DNA of 64,000 nucleotides. Origin: CAZJYI01 sp964550025. Lineage in GTDB: Bacteria; Verrucomicrobiota; Kiritimatiellia; UBA8416; CAYOBW01. The DNA is taken from contig CAZJYI010000015.1 of the NCBI GenBank assembly GCA_964550025.1, positions 51,644 through 115,643 of the forward strand, in the 5' to 3' direction. The position numbers and the translations under genes were made by a program. Every line of letters begins with the position of its first letter. The first letter of the stretch is position 1. The notes beneath the pieces were generated by a model. That model was not told where the DNA came from and did no database searches. It saw only the letters and a program-made list of their open reading frames with translations. This document shows positions 19,201-26,286 of this stretch, one piece after another.

Positions 19201-22200
19201 TCGTGCTCGTAGAGATCACGGCCCATTCCGGGGTACTGCGTGCCCTGTCCCGGGAACATGAAGACGACGCCTTCGGCGGCGGTGTCGAGGCATCGCGTTC
19301 TGACCGTCTTGGGACTGAGCGTCCGCAGGGCTTCCGCTGCGGTTGCGCCGTCGGTGCAAACTACGGCTCTTCGATGCCGGAATGCCGCACGTCCCACGTG
19401 CAGGGTGTAGGCCGCGTCGGCCAGAGGCGCATCCGGGTGTGTTTCCAGGAAATCGGCCAGGTCATTCGACATCCTGTCGAGCGCCCCGGCGGTCTTGGCC
19501 GACTGCAGGAGCAGTTGGCAGGGCCTCGTGGGATCGGTGGCCGGGGCCTGCTCCCCGGGTTCTTCGAGTACGACGTGCGCGTTGGTGCCGCCCACGCCGA
19601 ACGAGCTGACGCCGGCCCGTCGGGGGCTCGTACCGCCCGGCCAGTCGAGCAGCGCGTTGTTGACGTAGAACGGGCTCCCCTCGAACGGGATCGCCGGGTT
19701 GGGGGCCGTGAAGTGCAGGGTGGGGGGGATCTTCCCGTGGTAGACGGCGAGCACGGCCTTGATGAAACCGGTAACGCCCGCGGCGGCGATCAGGTGCCCC
19801 ACGTTGCTCTTGACCGAGCCCAGGGCACAGAAGTTCCCCTTGTCGGTTCGGGCCCGGAACGCCTTCGTCAGGGCCTCCACTTCGATCGGGTCGCCCAGCG
19901 GGGTTGCCGTACCGTGCGCCTCGACGTACCCGATGGATGCCGGATCGATCCCGGCGTCGGCATGCGCCATGGCGATGGCCTGCGCCTGTCCCGCAACGCT
20001 CGGCGCGGTGAAGCTCATCTTGTCGGCGCCGTCGTTGTTGATGCCGCCGCCTTTGAGCAGCGCGTAGATCGTGTCGCCGTCGCGCAGGGCGTCGGAAAGG
20101 CGTTTGAGCACGACGATCCCGGCGCCGTTGTTGAAGGTCGTGCCCGAGGCGGCGGCGTCGAACGGCCGGCAGTGTCCGTCCTTTGCGAGCATGCCGCCTT
20201 CCTGGTACAGGTAACCGACGTTCTGCGGTGTGGACACGGAGGCGCCTCCCGCCAGCGCCACGTCGCAGCGGTGCGCGCGCAGGTGGTGAAGTGCCTCGGC
20301 AATGGCCACGAGCGAGGTTGAGCAGGCGGTGTGGATGCTCAGGGCCGGACCACGGAGGTTGAGCTTGTAGGCAACCCGCGTGGACACGTAGTCTTTTTCA
20401 TTCGCGACCATGGTCTGGAACGCTCCCAGGGCCTGCACGAGCTGGGGGCGCGGCATGACGTGGCCCGGGTAGTAGGTGTTGTTTCCGATTCCGGCAAACA
20501 CCCCGACCTGCCCCGTGCAATTCAGCGGGTCGTACCCCGCGTTCTCCAGCGCCGCCCACGCCAGCTCCAGGAAGACGCGCTGCTGCGGATCGAGAATCTC
20601 GGCTTCGCGGGGGCTGATGCCGAAAAAGGCCGCATCGAACTTGTCGGCGTCCTCGATGATGCCCCTGGCGCGTACGTAGTCCGGGTCCTGGCGGAGCTCG
20701 GGTGGGACACTGGGATCGAGCTCTCCGTCCTCGAATAGAGAGACGGTCTCCTTGCCCTCACACAGGTTCTTCCAGAACGCCGGCACGTTGTCCGCCCCCG
20801 GAAAGCGCCCGACCATGCCGATCACCGCGACCGGTTCATCGGTGGCTGTCGAAGCCGGACCGGGCGGGATGAGCGGGGCCGCGGCACGCTCATCCTGGGA
20901 GCCGGCCAGTTGTGCGATGGTAGGTTGTTCAAAGAGACGCACCACGGGCACGTTGATCGCGTGGCGCTCTCGCAGGCGGGCGATCGCCTGCAGGCTGAGC
21001 AGCGACGTGCCGCCCAGTTCGAAGAAGCTGTCGTCAATACCGACCTTGTCGAGTTCGAGCACTTCGCACCACACCTCCGCGAAAGCACGTTCGCGGTCGC
21101 TGCGCGGCGCGGCGTACGGATGGTCCAGGTCGGGCCGTTCCCGCCCCGGGGGAGGGAGATTGCGGCGGTCGATCTTGCCGCTGGGGGTGCGGGGTAGACC
21201 GTCCAGGACGACGAAGGCGGAGGGGACCATGTAGTCGGGTAGCCGTTCGGCGAGGTGACGGCGAATGGCGCTGGTCGAGACCGCGGGCGTTCCGGCGGCT
21301 ACCACGTAGGCTACAAGCCGCTTCTCGCCGGGCTCGTCTTCGCGAGCGATGACGGCGGCCTGCCTGACGCCGGCATGCTCTCCCAGTGCGACCTCGACCT
21401 CGCCGGGTTCGATGCGGTAGCCGCGGATCTTGAGCTGGGCGTCCCTGCGGCCGAGGAACTCGATGTCGCCCGCCGGCAACTGGCGTGCGAGGTCCCCCGT
21501 TCGGTACAGGCGGGCGGTTTCGTCCGCGGAGAACGGGTCCGGCAGGAAGCGCTCGCCGGTGAGCTCAGGGCGGTGCAGGTATCCCTGCGCGAGAGCCGTT
21601 CCACCGACGTGGAGCTCTCCCGTCTCGCCGGGGGAAACCGGTTTGCCGTTGTCGTCGAGAATGTGGATCTGCGTGTTGGCAATCGGGCGTCCGATGGGGG
21701 GCAGGGGCGGCCACACGGACGGCGGCCCGGTGAGCACGTGGGAGGTCACGACGTGCGTTTCCGTGGGGCCATAGTGGTTGTGAAGCGGGCAGTCCGCGAG
21801 CTGTTCGAAGAAGGACGCGATGTGCGGGTTGACCTGCAGTTGTTCCCCGGCCGTGATGACGTCCCGCAAGCTGGGCGGGACGGTCCCGATGCGGCCGGCG
21901 GCTTCGGCCAGGCACTGGAGGGCGACGAACGGCAGAAAGAGGCGTTCGATGCGCCTTGCGTCCATGAAACGAAGGCACTTTTCGGGGTCGAGACGTTCTT
22001 CGTCCGATACCATGACGAGCGTGCCGCCCGAGCACCAGGTGGACATGATCTCCTGGAACGAAACGTCGAAACTGAGCGGGGTGAATTGCAGGGCACGCGC
22101 GGGTTGCGCCAGGCGGGGATTGGCGAGATGCCAGAGGAGGAGGTTGGCGAGTGCCCGCTGCCCCATGGCCACGCCTTTCGGCGTGCCGGTGGATCCGGAG

Positions 22201-22709
22201 GTGTAGATGACGTATCCGAGGTCGTCGAGCGTGGCGGCCGGGGAGGGACGGGCATCGCTCGCCTGCGCGACGGCATCGGTTTCGCGGTCAAGGCACAGAA
22301 TGGGCGTGTCGCCCGATTCAAAGCGGCCGACCAGTTCGCTGTCGGTCACCAGCAGTGCGGCCCGCGCGTCCCGAAGCATGAGCTCCAGCCGGCTCGGCGG
22401 GTATTCCGGGTCCAGCGGTACGTAAGCGCCGCCGGCTTTCAATACGGCTATCAGCGCCACGGGAAGCTCTGCGGAACGTTCGAGGCAGAGGCCCACCAGG
22501 GCGCCCGCGCCGACCCCGTGTTGCTGGAGTACGTTGGCAAGGCGATTGGCTTGCCGGTCGAGTTGCGCGTACGTGAGCTCCAGTCCGTCGCATTCTACCG
22601 CAACGGCATCCGGCGTGCGCGAAACCTGCGTCTCGAATAGACCGGCCAACGAATCCGGCCAGTCGAAAGCAACGACGGCCCCGTCCCTCCCGCCAGGTTC
22701 AGTCATCAT
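13227..22709 (-). CDS. Hybrid NRPS-PKS megasynthase A-PCP-KS-AT-ACP-AMT-C-A-PCP
   Basis: The product is 3160 residues. A1 (about 20-530) has specificity residues D-V-Q-F-I-A-H-V-V, close to published proline codes. PCP1 carries Ser569 (LGGTSLLSL). KS (about 635-1060) has the active Cys796 (HTACSTS), EAHGTATPLGDP and KSNVGHL. AT (about 1165-1475) has Ser1245 (GHSIGEF) and HAFHS, a malonyl-CoA pattern. ACP has Ser1570 (MGMDSL). A class III aminotransferase (about 1690-2125) has PLP Lys1938 (YGKVIGAGLP). C (about 2150-2590) has HHIVCDG from His2258. A2 (about 2610-3070) has code D-L-F-N-A-A-L-T-Y, nearest alanine. PCP2 has Ser3118. The KS-AT-ACP-AMT-C-A-PCP part follows the mycosubtilin/iturin/McyE plan for beta-amino acids. 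There is no KR, thioesterase or reductase domain. ATG at 22709 or 22706 may start it; no strong ribosome binding site is seen. Confidence 0.93.
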   Translation of the reverse strand: MMTEPGGRDGAVVAFDWPDSLAGLFETQVSRTPDAVAVECDGLELTYAQLDRQANRLANVLQQHGVGAGALVGLCLERSAELPVALIAVLKAGGAYVPLDPEYPPSRLELMLRDARAALLVTDSELVGRFESGDTPILCLDRETDAVAQASDARPSPAATLDDLGYVIYTSGSTGTPKGVAMGQRALANLLLWHLANPRLAQPARALQFTPLSFDVSFQEIMSTWCSGGTLVMVSDEERLDPEKCLRFMDARRIERLFLPFVALQCLAEAAGRIGTVPPSLRDVITAGEQLQVNPHIASFFEQLADCPLHNHYGPTETHVVTSHVLTGPPSVWPPLPPIGRPIANTQIHILDDNGKPVSPGETGELHVGGTALAQGYLHRPELTGERFLPDPFSADETARLYRTGDLARQLPAGDIEFLGRRDAQLKIRGYRIEPGEVEVALGEHAGVRQAAVIAREDEPGEKRLVAYVVAAGTPAVSTSAIRRHLAERLPDYMVPSAFVVLDGLPRTPSGKIDRRNLPPPGRERPDLDHPYAAPRSDRERAFAEVWCEVLELDKVGIDDSFFELGGTSLLSLQAIARLRERHAINVPVVRLFEQPTIAQLAGSQDERAAAPLIPPGPASTATDEPVAVIGMVGRFPGADNVPAFWKNLCEGKETVSLFEDGELDPSVPPELRQDPDYVRARGIIEDADKFDAAFFGISPREAEILDPQQRVFLELAWAALENAGYDPLNCTGQVGVFAGIGNNTYYPGHVMPRPQLVQALGAFQTMVANEKDYVSTRVAYKLNLRGPALSIHTACSTSLVAIAEALHHLRAHRCDVALAGGASVSTPQNVGYLYQEGGMLAKDGHCRPFDAAASGTTFNNGAGIVVLKRLSDALRDGDTIYALLKGGGINNDGADKMSFTAPSVAGQAQAIAMAHADAGIDPASIGYVEAHGTATPLGDPIEVEALTKAFRARTDKGNFCALGSVKSNVGHLIAAAGVTGFIKAVLAVYHGKIPPTLHFTAPNPAIPFEGSPFYVNNALLDWPGGTSPRRAGVSSFGVGGTNAHVVLEEPGEQAPATDPTRPCQLLLQSAKTAGALDRMSNDLADFLETHPDAPLADAAYTLHVGRAAFRHRRAVVCTDGATAAEALRTLSPKTVRTRCLDTAAEGVVFMFPGQGTQYPGMGRDLYEHEPVFRDVIDACAERLRTALERDLREVLYPEASGQEGAAELLRQTFITQPALVATQIALARLWMHWGIQPAAMVGHSIGEFSCACISGIFGLEDTLDLVAARGRLMQDLPSGTMLSVRLPAEEAEALLDDRTSIAAVNGPSLCVVSGPDEAIEAVKAELKQRKVACRPLNASHAFHSPMMDPIREPFLEHVKAVERVAPKVPFVSTVTTDWITDEQATDPQYWAGHLRATVRFAEAARRLWEEGQTLMLEVGPGTTASTLARQQATDRKCQVAVSSLGRADAGKAEWPDLLAAIGQLWLCGVGIDWSRFYATERRRRIPLPTYPFERKRFWLEAVGTSGTPTGETLPEPGTAEDGAAGHETTPTTAEGGLMGVLREVMADASGMDLGDADEHMTFLDMGMDSLFLTQVSLTIRRKFGVRVSFRQLMEDFPTLASLTAHLEEQLPEGAVQAAAPSAPAASAGTDGEGPEEPPRKRSFGAAARIDTTQRSDGLSDAQRAALDTFIAEYTERTRSSKAFTQKNRAQLADPRAVSGFRAPIKELIYPIVVKRSEGSRLWDIDNNEYVDLTCGFGSNFFGNRAPFVVDAVKSQLDTGYEIGPQHPLVDEVAAGVCRLTGFDRVAFCNTGSEAVLGAMRISRTVTGRHTIVMFEGDYHGIFDEVIVRAGRDGKGMPAAAGIPRGSTENVLILEYGTPETLEIIRSRLDDIAAILVEPVQSRRPGFQPVDFLKELRRMTEQAETALIFDEVITGFRVHEAGAQGVFGIKADIGTYGKVIGAGLPIGVIAGRKEYMDALDGGFWQFGDDSFPEIGVTYFAGTFVRHPLVLAAARAAIQRLEEGGPELFADLNARATALTEELTAYCRERNAPVRVPSFGSLFMITFTEEVPQADLLYARLRHKGVHAWDHRPCFLTLAHGDEDIAHITRAFKEAIDELLAAGLLPEATPTPPGGDVDTPSQQKTTFPATEAQKEIWVAASLGGDEANAAYNESISLRLQGTLNVEAMRTALRQVAERHDALRSTFSADGNTVSVGEPGDVEAPLIDLSPHNEGTRREQLDAVLVEAVSTPFDLQNGPLFRPQIVRLATEEHLLVITAHHIVCDGWSMAALLLDLGRFYSAAVTNRAPELDPVYPFSAYAAREAERTSSADYAEDEAFWIDTFSGPVPGPDLPTDLPRPHVRSPRADRQDYPIGGELVTDLKRVGSQGGCSFFNVLLAAFQVMLYRLSGETDLVVGVPSAGQSAIGEDFLVGHCVNFLPVRCRIEPGHTFHEHLQAQRSVFLDSFEHQGYTMGSLLSHLSLPRDPSRLPLVSVCFNIDKEPAEADLPFEGLQVEFLSNPRTFESFEINLNVVESGDRLVVECQYRTDLFTAESIRRRLGNYETLLAAVAAAPETPIDELPVLTGGEQALLDTWNDTAMPHDRAVCLHGLVESQAAATPDAPAIVEGEQSITYEELNARANRLAGHLVAEGVVPDSLVGICMSRSADLVVAVLAVLKAGAAYVPLDPAYPEDRLAFMVEDSAAAVVLTETALAGRFPADTTRAVCVDTLGAELDEREAGNLQIDVAPDSLAYVIYTSGSTGRPKGVAIEHRNTVALLAWAGETFSDAELARVLFATSICFDLSVFEIFAPLVRGGTIVLAENVLALPSLAAADGITFVNTVPSAIAELLRDHALPASVKTVALAGEPLSAALADQIYASGTVKRVYDLYGPSEDTTYSTCALREEGGRQTIGRPIANTAARILDTNLQPVPIGVPGQLYLGGEGLARGYLNRPELTAERFIPDPFSDDDPGARLYATGDLVRYFPDGAIEFLGRMDYQVKIRGFRVELGEIETVIGEHEAVERAVAVVREDRPGDQRLVVYYVPGAGQAPTATVLRKCARVSLPVYMVPQHFVELDDFPLTPSNKIDRKALPPVFAAAQAAPPAAPRNAMEEYMVAVWREALGTDAAGIHDNFFDLGGHSLLSMQVISRVKKEKGIALSPRSMLMSTLAQVAGEMDAETEME

Positions 22710-23132
22710 GGCCAGACGCTACCAACTTCGCAACGCGGGGGCCAGAGAGAAACTCGATGCGTCTCTCCCGTTCTCAATCTTCGTCGCCATCGTAATCCGA
22801 ATCGAGATGTCTGGAAGACGAAGGTAAAGATTACGGTAAAGACGAAGGCGCGAGCAGTTCCCTCTTCGTCTTTGCCATCATCTTTGCCCTAATCTGCCCG
22901 GAATGCAGGCGACGAGGATCGCGATGATGATTGGGGCGAGGATGCGGGAGAGCGGCACGCCCGTGACCGGCATGCCGGGACGACCGCATTTCCCTCGATC
23001 TCTCACCTGCTGCCGACGCCAGCCTCCATCCGTACTCGTACACGCCAATCTCGACACACCCCTGGAGTTGCGTGTCATCCCCCAAGTCCTCCCACGGGGA
23101 GCACAGAGCCCATTGTCGCATTGCTTCAAGCA
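22710..23132. other. Gene-free spacer upstream of the megasynthase
   Basis: It separates the megasynthase start from the HEPN stop. It contains the P1 palindrome at 22815-22892. The first 100 bases probably hold the megasynthase promoter, but no convincing -35/-10 pair was recognised. No gene is supported in the rest. Confidence 0.6.
22815..22892. repeat. Palindromic dispersed repeat, family P1, second copy
   Basis: The left arm GACGAAGGTAAAGA..GGTAAAGACGAAGG faces the right arm CTTCGTCTTTGCC..CATCTTTGCCC. It shares arms with the copy at 11249-11328. Confidence 0.8.
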
Positions 23133-23525
23133 CTACTCCTCACCCCGTTCCGGCATCAAACCCTCGTCTCGCACTGCTCTCAAGATCTGCTCTGCCATGC
23201 CAACGGCCCCATTTGCGTCGGCGACCGTCACATGCTGGGCTCCTCCATAGTCGGCGGTCTGTCGAAGGAGCAGGAGCTCAGAATATGCCGTTCCGAGCCC
23301 AGCACTCCAGCGTCCCGTCTTCACGAGGTATCCGTGGACTGCGATGTCCACCCCCCTATGTGTTGCAGAGCTCCTGCCTTCGAGCGCGAAGAGCGCGGAA
23401 ACTGCATAGAACGCTGCATAGTACGCACGCGTTGCTGACGCATCAGGGTCTTCGGCGGCCCATTGCGTTGCAGTCTTCAGAGCGCGTTCGGCGCGCGCCC
23501 AGGGGTCTTTCGCTTCCGCGTTCAC
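23133..23525 (-). CDS. HEPN-domain protein of an MNT/HEPN pair
   Basis: A small helical protein of 130 residues with YYAAFYAVSALFALEG and RSSATHRGV. The R-x4-H element in the latter is the HEPN signature linked to ribonuclease activity in HEPN toxins. GTG at 23525 overlaps the TGA of the preceding nucleotidyltransferase gene (GTGA), so the pair is translationally coupled. In the MNT/HEPN class the HEPN protein is usually the toxin and the nucleotidyltransferase the antitoxin. Which target it acts on cannot be read from the sequence. Confidence 0.83.
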   Translation of the reverse strand: MNAEAKDPWARAERALKTATQWAAEDPDASATRAYYAAFYAVSALFALEGRSSATHRGVDIAVHGYLVKTGRWSAGLGTAYSELLLLRQTADYGGAQHVTVADANGAVGMAEQILRAVRDEGLMPERGEE

Positions 23526-23851
23526 GCCGGCACCCCCTCCGCCTTGGCGTGGCGGTAGAGGGCGAAGTTCTGGGCAGCGTAGTCGGCTTCGTCGGCGGGG
23601 GTGGCGTGGATGGAGAAGTCGGCGTCGAGCTGAACGGGGTAGATGGTTTGGACGATTTGGTGGATGTCGGGTCCGAGGCGGACGGGGCCGCGCAGGAGGA
23701 CGAGGATGTCCATGTCGCTGTCGGGTTGTGCGTCTCCCCGTGCGCGCGAGCCGTAAAGCACGAGCCCCGTGAGGCGCTCTCCGAAGGCTTCGGCCAGACG
23801 GGACTTGATGTCGGCGATGATTGAGCGTTCCTGTTCGTTCAATGCTACCAT
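23522..23851 (-). CDS. MNT-type nucleotidyltransferase of an MNT/HEPN pair
   Basis: A minimal nucleotidyltransferase of 109 residues. The active-site signature GSRARGDAQPDSDMDILV holds the GSxxxG and D-x-D of the Pol-beta superfamily, and a third carboxylate is plausible in QLDADFSI. It is expected to modify and neutralise the partner HEPN protein. The ATG at 23851 has the Shine-Dalgarno GGGAGG about 7 nt upstream. It is the first gene of a two-gene unit with the HEPN gene. Confidence 0.85.
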   Translation of the reverse strand: MVALNEQERSIIADIKSRLAEAFGERLTGLVLYGSRARGDAQPDSDMDILVLLRGPVRLGPDIHQIVQTIYPVQLDADFSIHATPADEADYAAQNFALYRHAKAEGVPA

Positions 23852-24488
23852 AGTCAGCCTCCCTGTCCTGTGGTCAGAATTGCGGGTGTGGAGTGGGGAG
23901 TCAATAGGAATCTCGAAACTGTGATGGTCCTTCGGTAGACTGGATCTGCGAATCTGTTCTGATTCAAAAAAGCGAAGATGGCCACAGATCTGACATTTCG
24001 ATTGAAATGTCAGATTCCTGGCGTTGTTGGCTTGATACTGCGCAGGCGTTTTCGGCGGTCTTTGCTTTGTCTCTGAGGCTTCAGGACGGCGCGGGTTTGT
24101 CGCGCGGTAGCCTTGGCGGAGGCGGATACGTGCCGGCGCGTGGTGGGAGAATGCCGGGAATGAGCACGGGCTCGGGGGCCGTCTTAGTGCGTGCCATTCT
24201 CTCCTGCACGCTTGTGCGTGTATCGGGTTTCCGCGCTACGTGAGATGCGCGGGACGGACTCCCGCGCTACGGGTCACCGGCTGAAAGTCGGCGCTACGAC
24301 CGGCACGGCGGTGCTGCACATTTTGTCCGGCGCGAAACGCCTGTAAGGCTTGCCGTACTTGTTGAGAAGCACCATGTCGATGTTTGTTTTCCTCTCTGGT
24401 TGCGGCTACGCTATGCTGCGTTCACGTAGTAGGGGAACTGACGAACGCAGGCTGGGCCCTGCTGTTTGTTTGACGGGAGCTGAAAGGT
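23852..24488. other. Gene-free spacer with hairpin and GCGCTACG words
   Basis: It holds a perfect hairpin at 23988-24015 and a reiterated CGCGCTACG / CGGCGCTACG word block at about 24227-24300. A 78-codon frame at 24007-24243 has no recognisable domain or ribosome binding site and is not called. Bases 24474-24487 (GGGAGCTGAAAGGT) are the leader of the next gene. Confidence 0.6.
23988..24015. repeat. Perfect 12-bp inverted repeat
   Basis: ATCTGACATTTC and GAAATGTCAGAT flank a GATT loop. There is no T tract, so it is not an ordinary terminator. It may be a small dispersed hairpin element. Confidence 0.8.
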
Positions 24489-24971
24489 ATGAGCAACGTA
24501 TCCAAGGCAACACAGAGGTTTCGTGACGGGTACGCCTGTTCGCAGGCGATCGTCGATGTTTACGGAACCCCGCTGGGCCTGTCGCGCGACCAGGCGATGC
24601 GAGTCGCCGCCGGTTTTGCCGGCGGCATGCGGCAAGGCGAGACCTGCGGCGCGGTGACGGGCGCGTTCATGGTATTGGGTCTGCGGCATTGTTCAGCAGA
24701 CTGCGACACGTCGCGCGGCCGTGCCGAGGTCTATGACCGCGTCGTCGACTTTGCCGACAGGTTCAGAGAGCGCAATGGCTCCATCTCCTGTCGCGAGCTC
24801 CTTGGCTGCGACATCAGTACGCCTGACGGCGTGAAACAGGCTCAGGAACAGAACCTGTTCGGGACGACGTGCGTCCAGATGGTCAAAGACGCCGCCGAGA
24901 TTCTGGAGGAGATGGAGGAAACACGCGACCCCTCGCTTCAGATCGTCCCCTCGCGGCAAGCCGTGATGTAG
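24489..24971 (+). CDS. C_GCAxxG_C_C family redox protein
   Basis: A product of 160 residues with the cysteine pattern that names the family: an early YACSQAIV, then GFAGGMRQGETCGAVTGAFM, then CSADCD, SCRELLGCD and CVQMVKDAAEIL. These proteins are thought to bind a metal or act in redox chemistry and often sit beside corrinoid or methyl-transfer genes, as here. ATG at 24489 has the G-rich leader GGGAGCTGAAAGGT. Its last 34 bases overlap the end of the convergent pterin-binding methyltransferase gene. Confidence 0.8.
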   Translation: MSNVSKATQRFRDGYACSQAIVDVYGTPLGLSRDQAMRVAAGFAGGMRQGETCGAVTGAFMVLGLRHCSADCDTSRGRAEVYDRVVDFADRFRERNGSISCRELLGCDISTPDGVKQAQEQNLFGTTCVQMVKDAAEILEEMEETRDPSLQIVPSRQAVM

Positions 24972-25960
24972 TTCATGCCGAAATCGTCCTCTCCCAGCAG
25001 CAGCGCGCGGGTGAGCAGGAACCACTCGGCCGAGGTGTCCAGCGAGGAGAGAATCCCGGCGTTGATCTGGGACGGGTCGACGATGCCGCCGTCGGCGCCG
25101 GCCTCGACCGCCAGCCAGGCGAAGGCCTGGTTGATGTACTTGCGCTTGGGCATCCCGAACGACACGTTGCTCAGCCCGGCCACGATGTGCACGTCGGGCC
25201 CGTATGTTTCACGAACGGCCTTGACGGTGTCCAGGAAGCGCTGCCCGTTGCCGCCGTCGGTGGAGATCGGGAAGACGAGCGGGTCGACGTGGATCGCGTC
25301 GTTTTCGAATCCCGCCCCCCGGAGCTGCACGAAGAGCTCGGCGAAGTTGGCCATGCGTTCCTCGACCGCGTTGGGCAGGCCTTCGGCGCCGGCGGCCGAG
25401 GCGATCACGACCGCGTTCATGTCCGCCGCGAGCTGGACCGCGTCCGCGCGCTCGAGCGAAACCGAGTTGACCATGGGGCGGCCGCGCTCCTTGTCGCACG
25501 CTTCGAGACCGGCCTTGAGAATGTCGACGTTCGAGGAGTCGATGCTCATTGGGATGGAAACAGCCTGCTGGACGGTCTCGACCGTCCACTGCATCAGCTT
25601 GACACGCTCCTCGACGTCCGTGCTGAATTCGTCGACATTGATGTCGAGGTAGCTGGCGCCGACCGCGGCCTGCTTTGCCGCAAGGGCCTTCAGGTATGCG
25701 ATCCCCGCGGCCTTGCCGGCCTCGTCCCCGTAGTTGCCCTGCCAGATGGCGACCCCGCAGTGCTTGACCTTGCCGGCCTCCCAGTCCGGGTTCCCGACGA
25801 ATGCCGCCGGCACGGGCAGGGCCGCCGGTCCGCCCGCCTCGTCACGGTAATGGATGGCAAAGGAACCGTCCTCCGCTTCACGGCAGAACTTGCCGCCGAC
25901 TTTGTAAATGCGCGTGCAGTGAATGTTCTCGCCGACTGAGATGAACCTGTCTACTTCCAT
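24938..25960 (-). CDS. Pterin-binding (DHPS-like) methyltransferase
   Basis: A TIM-barrel protein of 340 residues of the pterin-binding family that includes CH3-tetrahydrofolate:corrinoid methyltransferases and the folate module of MetH. Seen: VGENIHCTR at the start, YLDINVDEFSTDVEERV, SIPMSIDSSNVDILKAGL, MVNSVSLE and IVAGLSNVSFGMPKR, each matching a conserved strand or loop of the family. It would move a methyl group between tetrahydrofolate and the corrinoid protein encoded at 27530. The start ATG at 25960 has GGAGGAAG about 11 nt upstream. It is third in the minus-strand order corrinoid protein, homocysteine methyltransferase, pterin methyltransferase. Confidence 0.87.
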   Translation of the reverse strand: MEVDRFISVGENIHCTRIYKVGGKFCREAEDGSFAIHYRDEAGGPAALPVPAAFVGNPDWEAGKVKHCGVAIWQGNYGDEAGKAAGIAYLKALAAKQAAVGASYLDINVDEFSTDVEERVKLMQWTVETVQQAVSIPMSIDSSNVDILKAGLEACDKERGRPMVNSVSLERADAVQLAADMNAVVIASAAGAEGLPNAVEERMANFAELFVQLRGAGFENDAIHVDPLVFPISTDGGNGQRFLDTVKAVRETYGPDVHIVAGLSNVSFGMPKRKYINQAFAWLAVEAGADGGIVDPSQINAGILSSLDTSAEWFLLTRALLLGEDDFGMNYITACREGTI

Positions 25961-26103
25961 CGCTACTCTCTTCCTCCGTACGCTCTGTACCGTTCAGGCT
26001 GTGCGCCGGCGGCACGCCGTACACACCGGCCTCTGGTTTGCACTTCGTCGCCATTCAGCTAACAAACGCCACCCCTGTCTCGAGACCCCGGCCAAGCAGG
26101 TCG

Positions 26104-26225
26104 ACTGAGTGTATCCGAGTAAGCGTGGCGGTTGCGTGAGGCGAGTGAGTGTCCGGACCGCCCGGAGACCACGCTTAGTCGCGCCACTTCATCCCCACAC
26201 TTTGTCGGCTACACTTGCCTCCACC
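26104..26225. repeat. Dispersed repeat, family P3, second copy
   Basis: It contains GTATCCGAGTAAGCGTGGCG and GAGACCACGCTTAGTCG, which pair as inverted arms, and later TGTCGGCTACACTTG. It resembles the copy at 13036-13195. It occupies most of the 326-bp gap 25961-26286, in which no gene is seen. Confidence 0.7.
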
Positions 26226-26286
26226 CGCTTCGTCGATCTCCATCTGCCTGTGCGTGCTCCGTGGCAACGTCCCCACCGGCCGCGCT

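Noticed and set aside
13359..22640. Long plus-strand open frames (up to about 926 codons) opposite the megasynthase
   Set aside because: They are antisense shadows of a high-GC gene. Their translations are Arg/Gly/Val-rich with no domain, and the minus strand shows continuous NRPS/PKS domains.
24007..24243. 78-codon frame in the spacer before the redox protein
   Set aside because: It begins within a hairpin, has no Shine-Dalgarno and no recognisable sequence.
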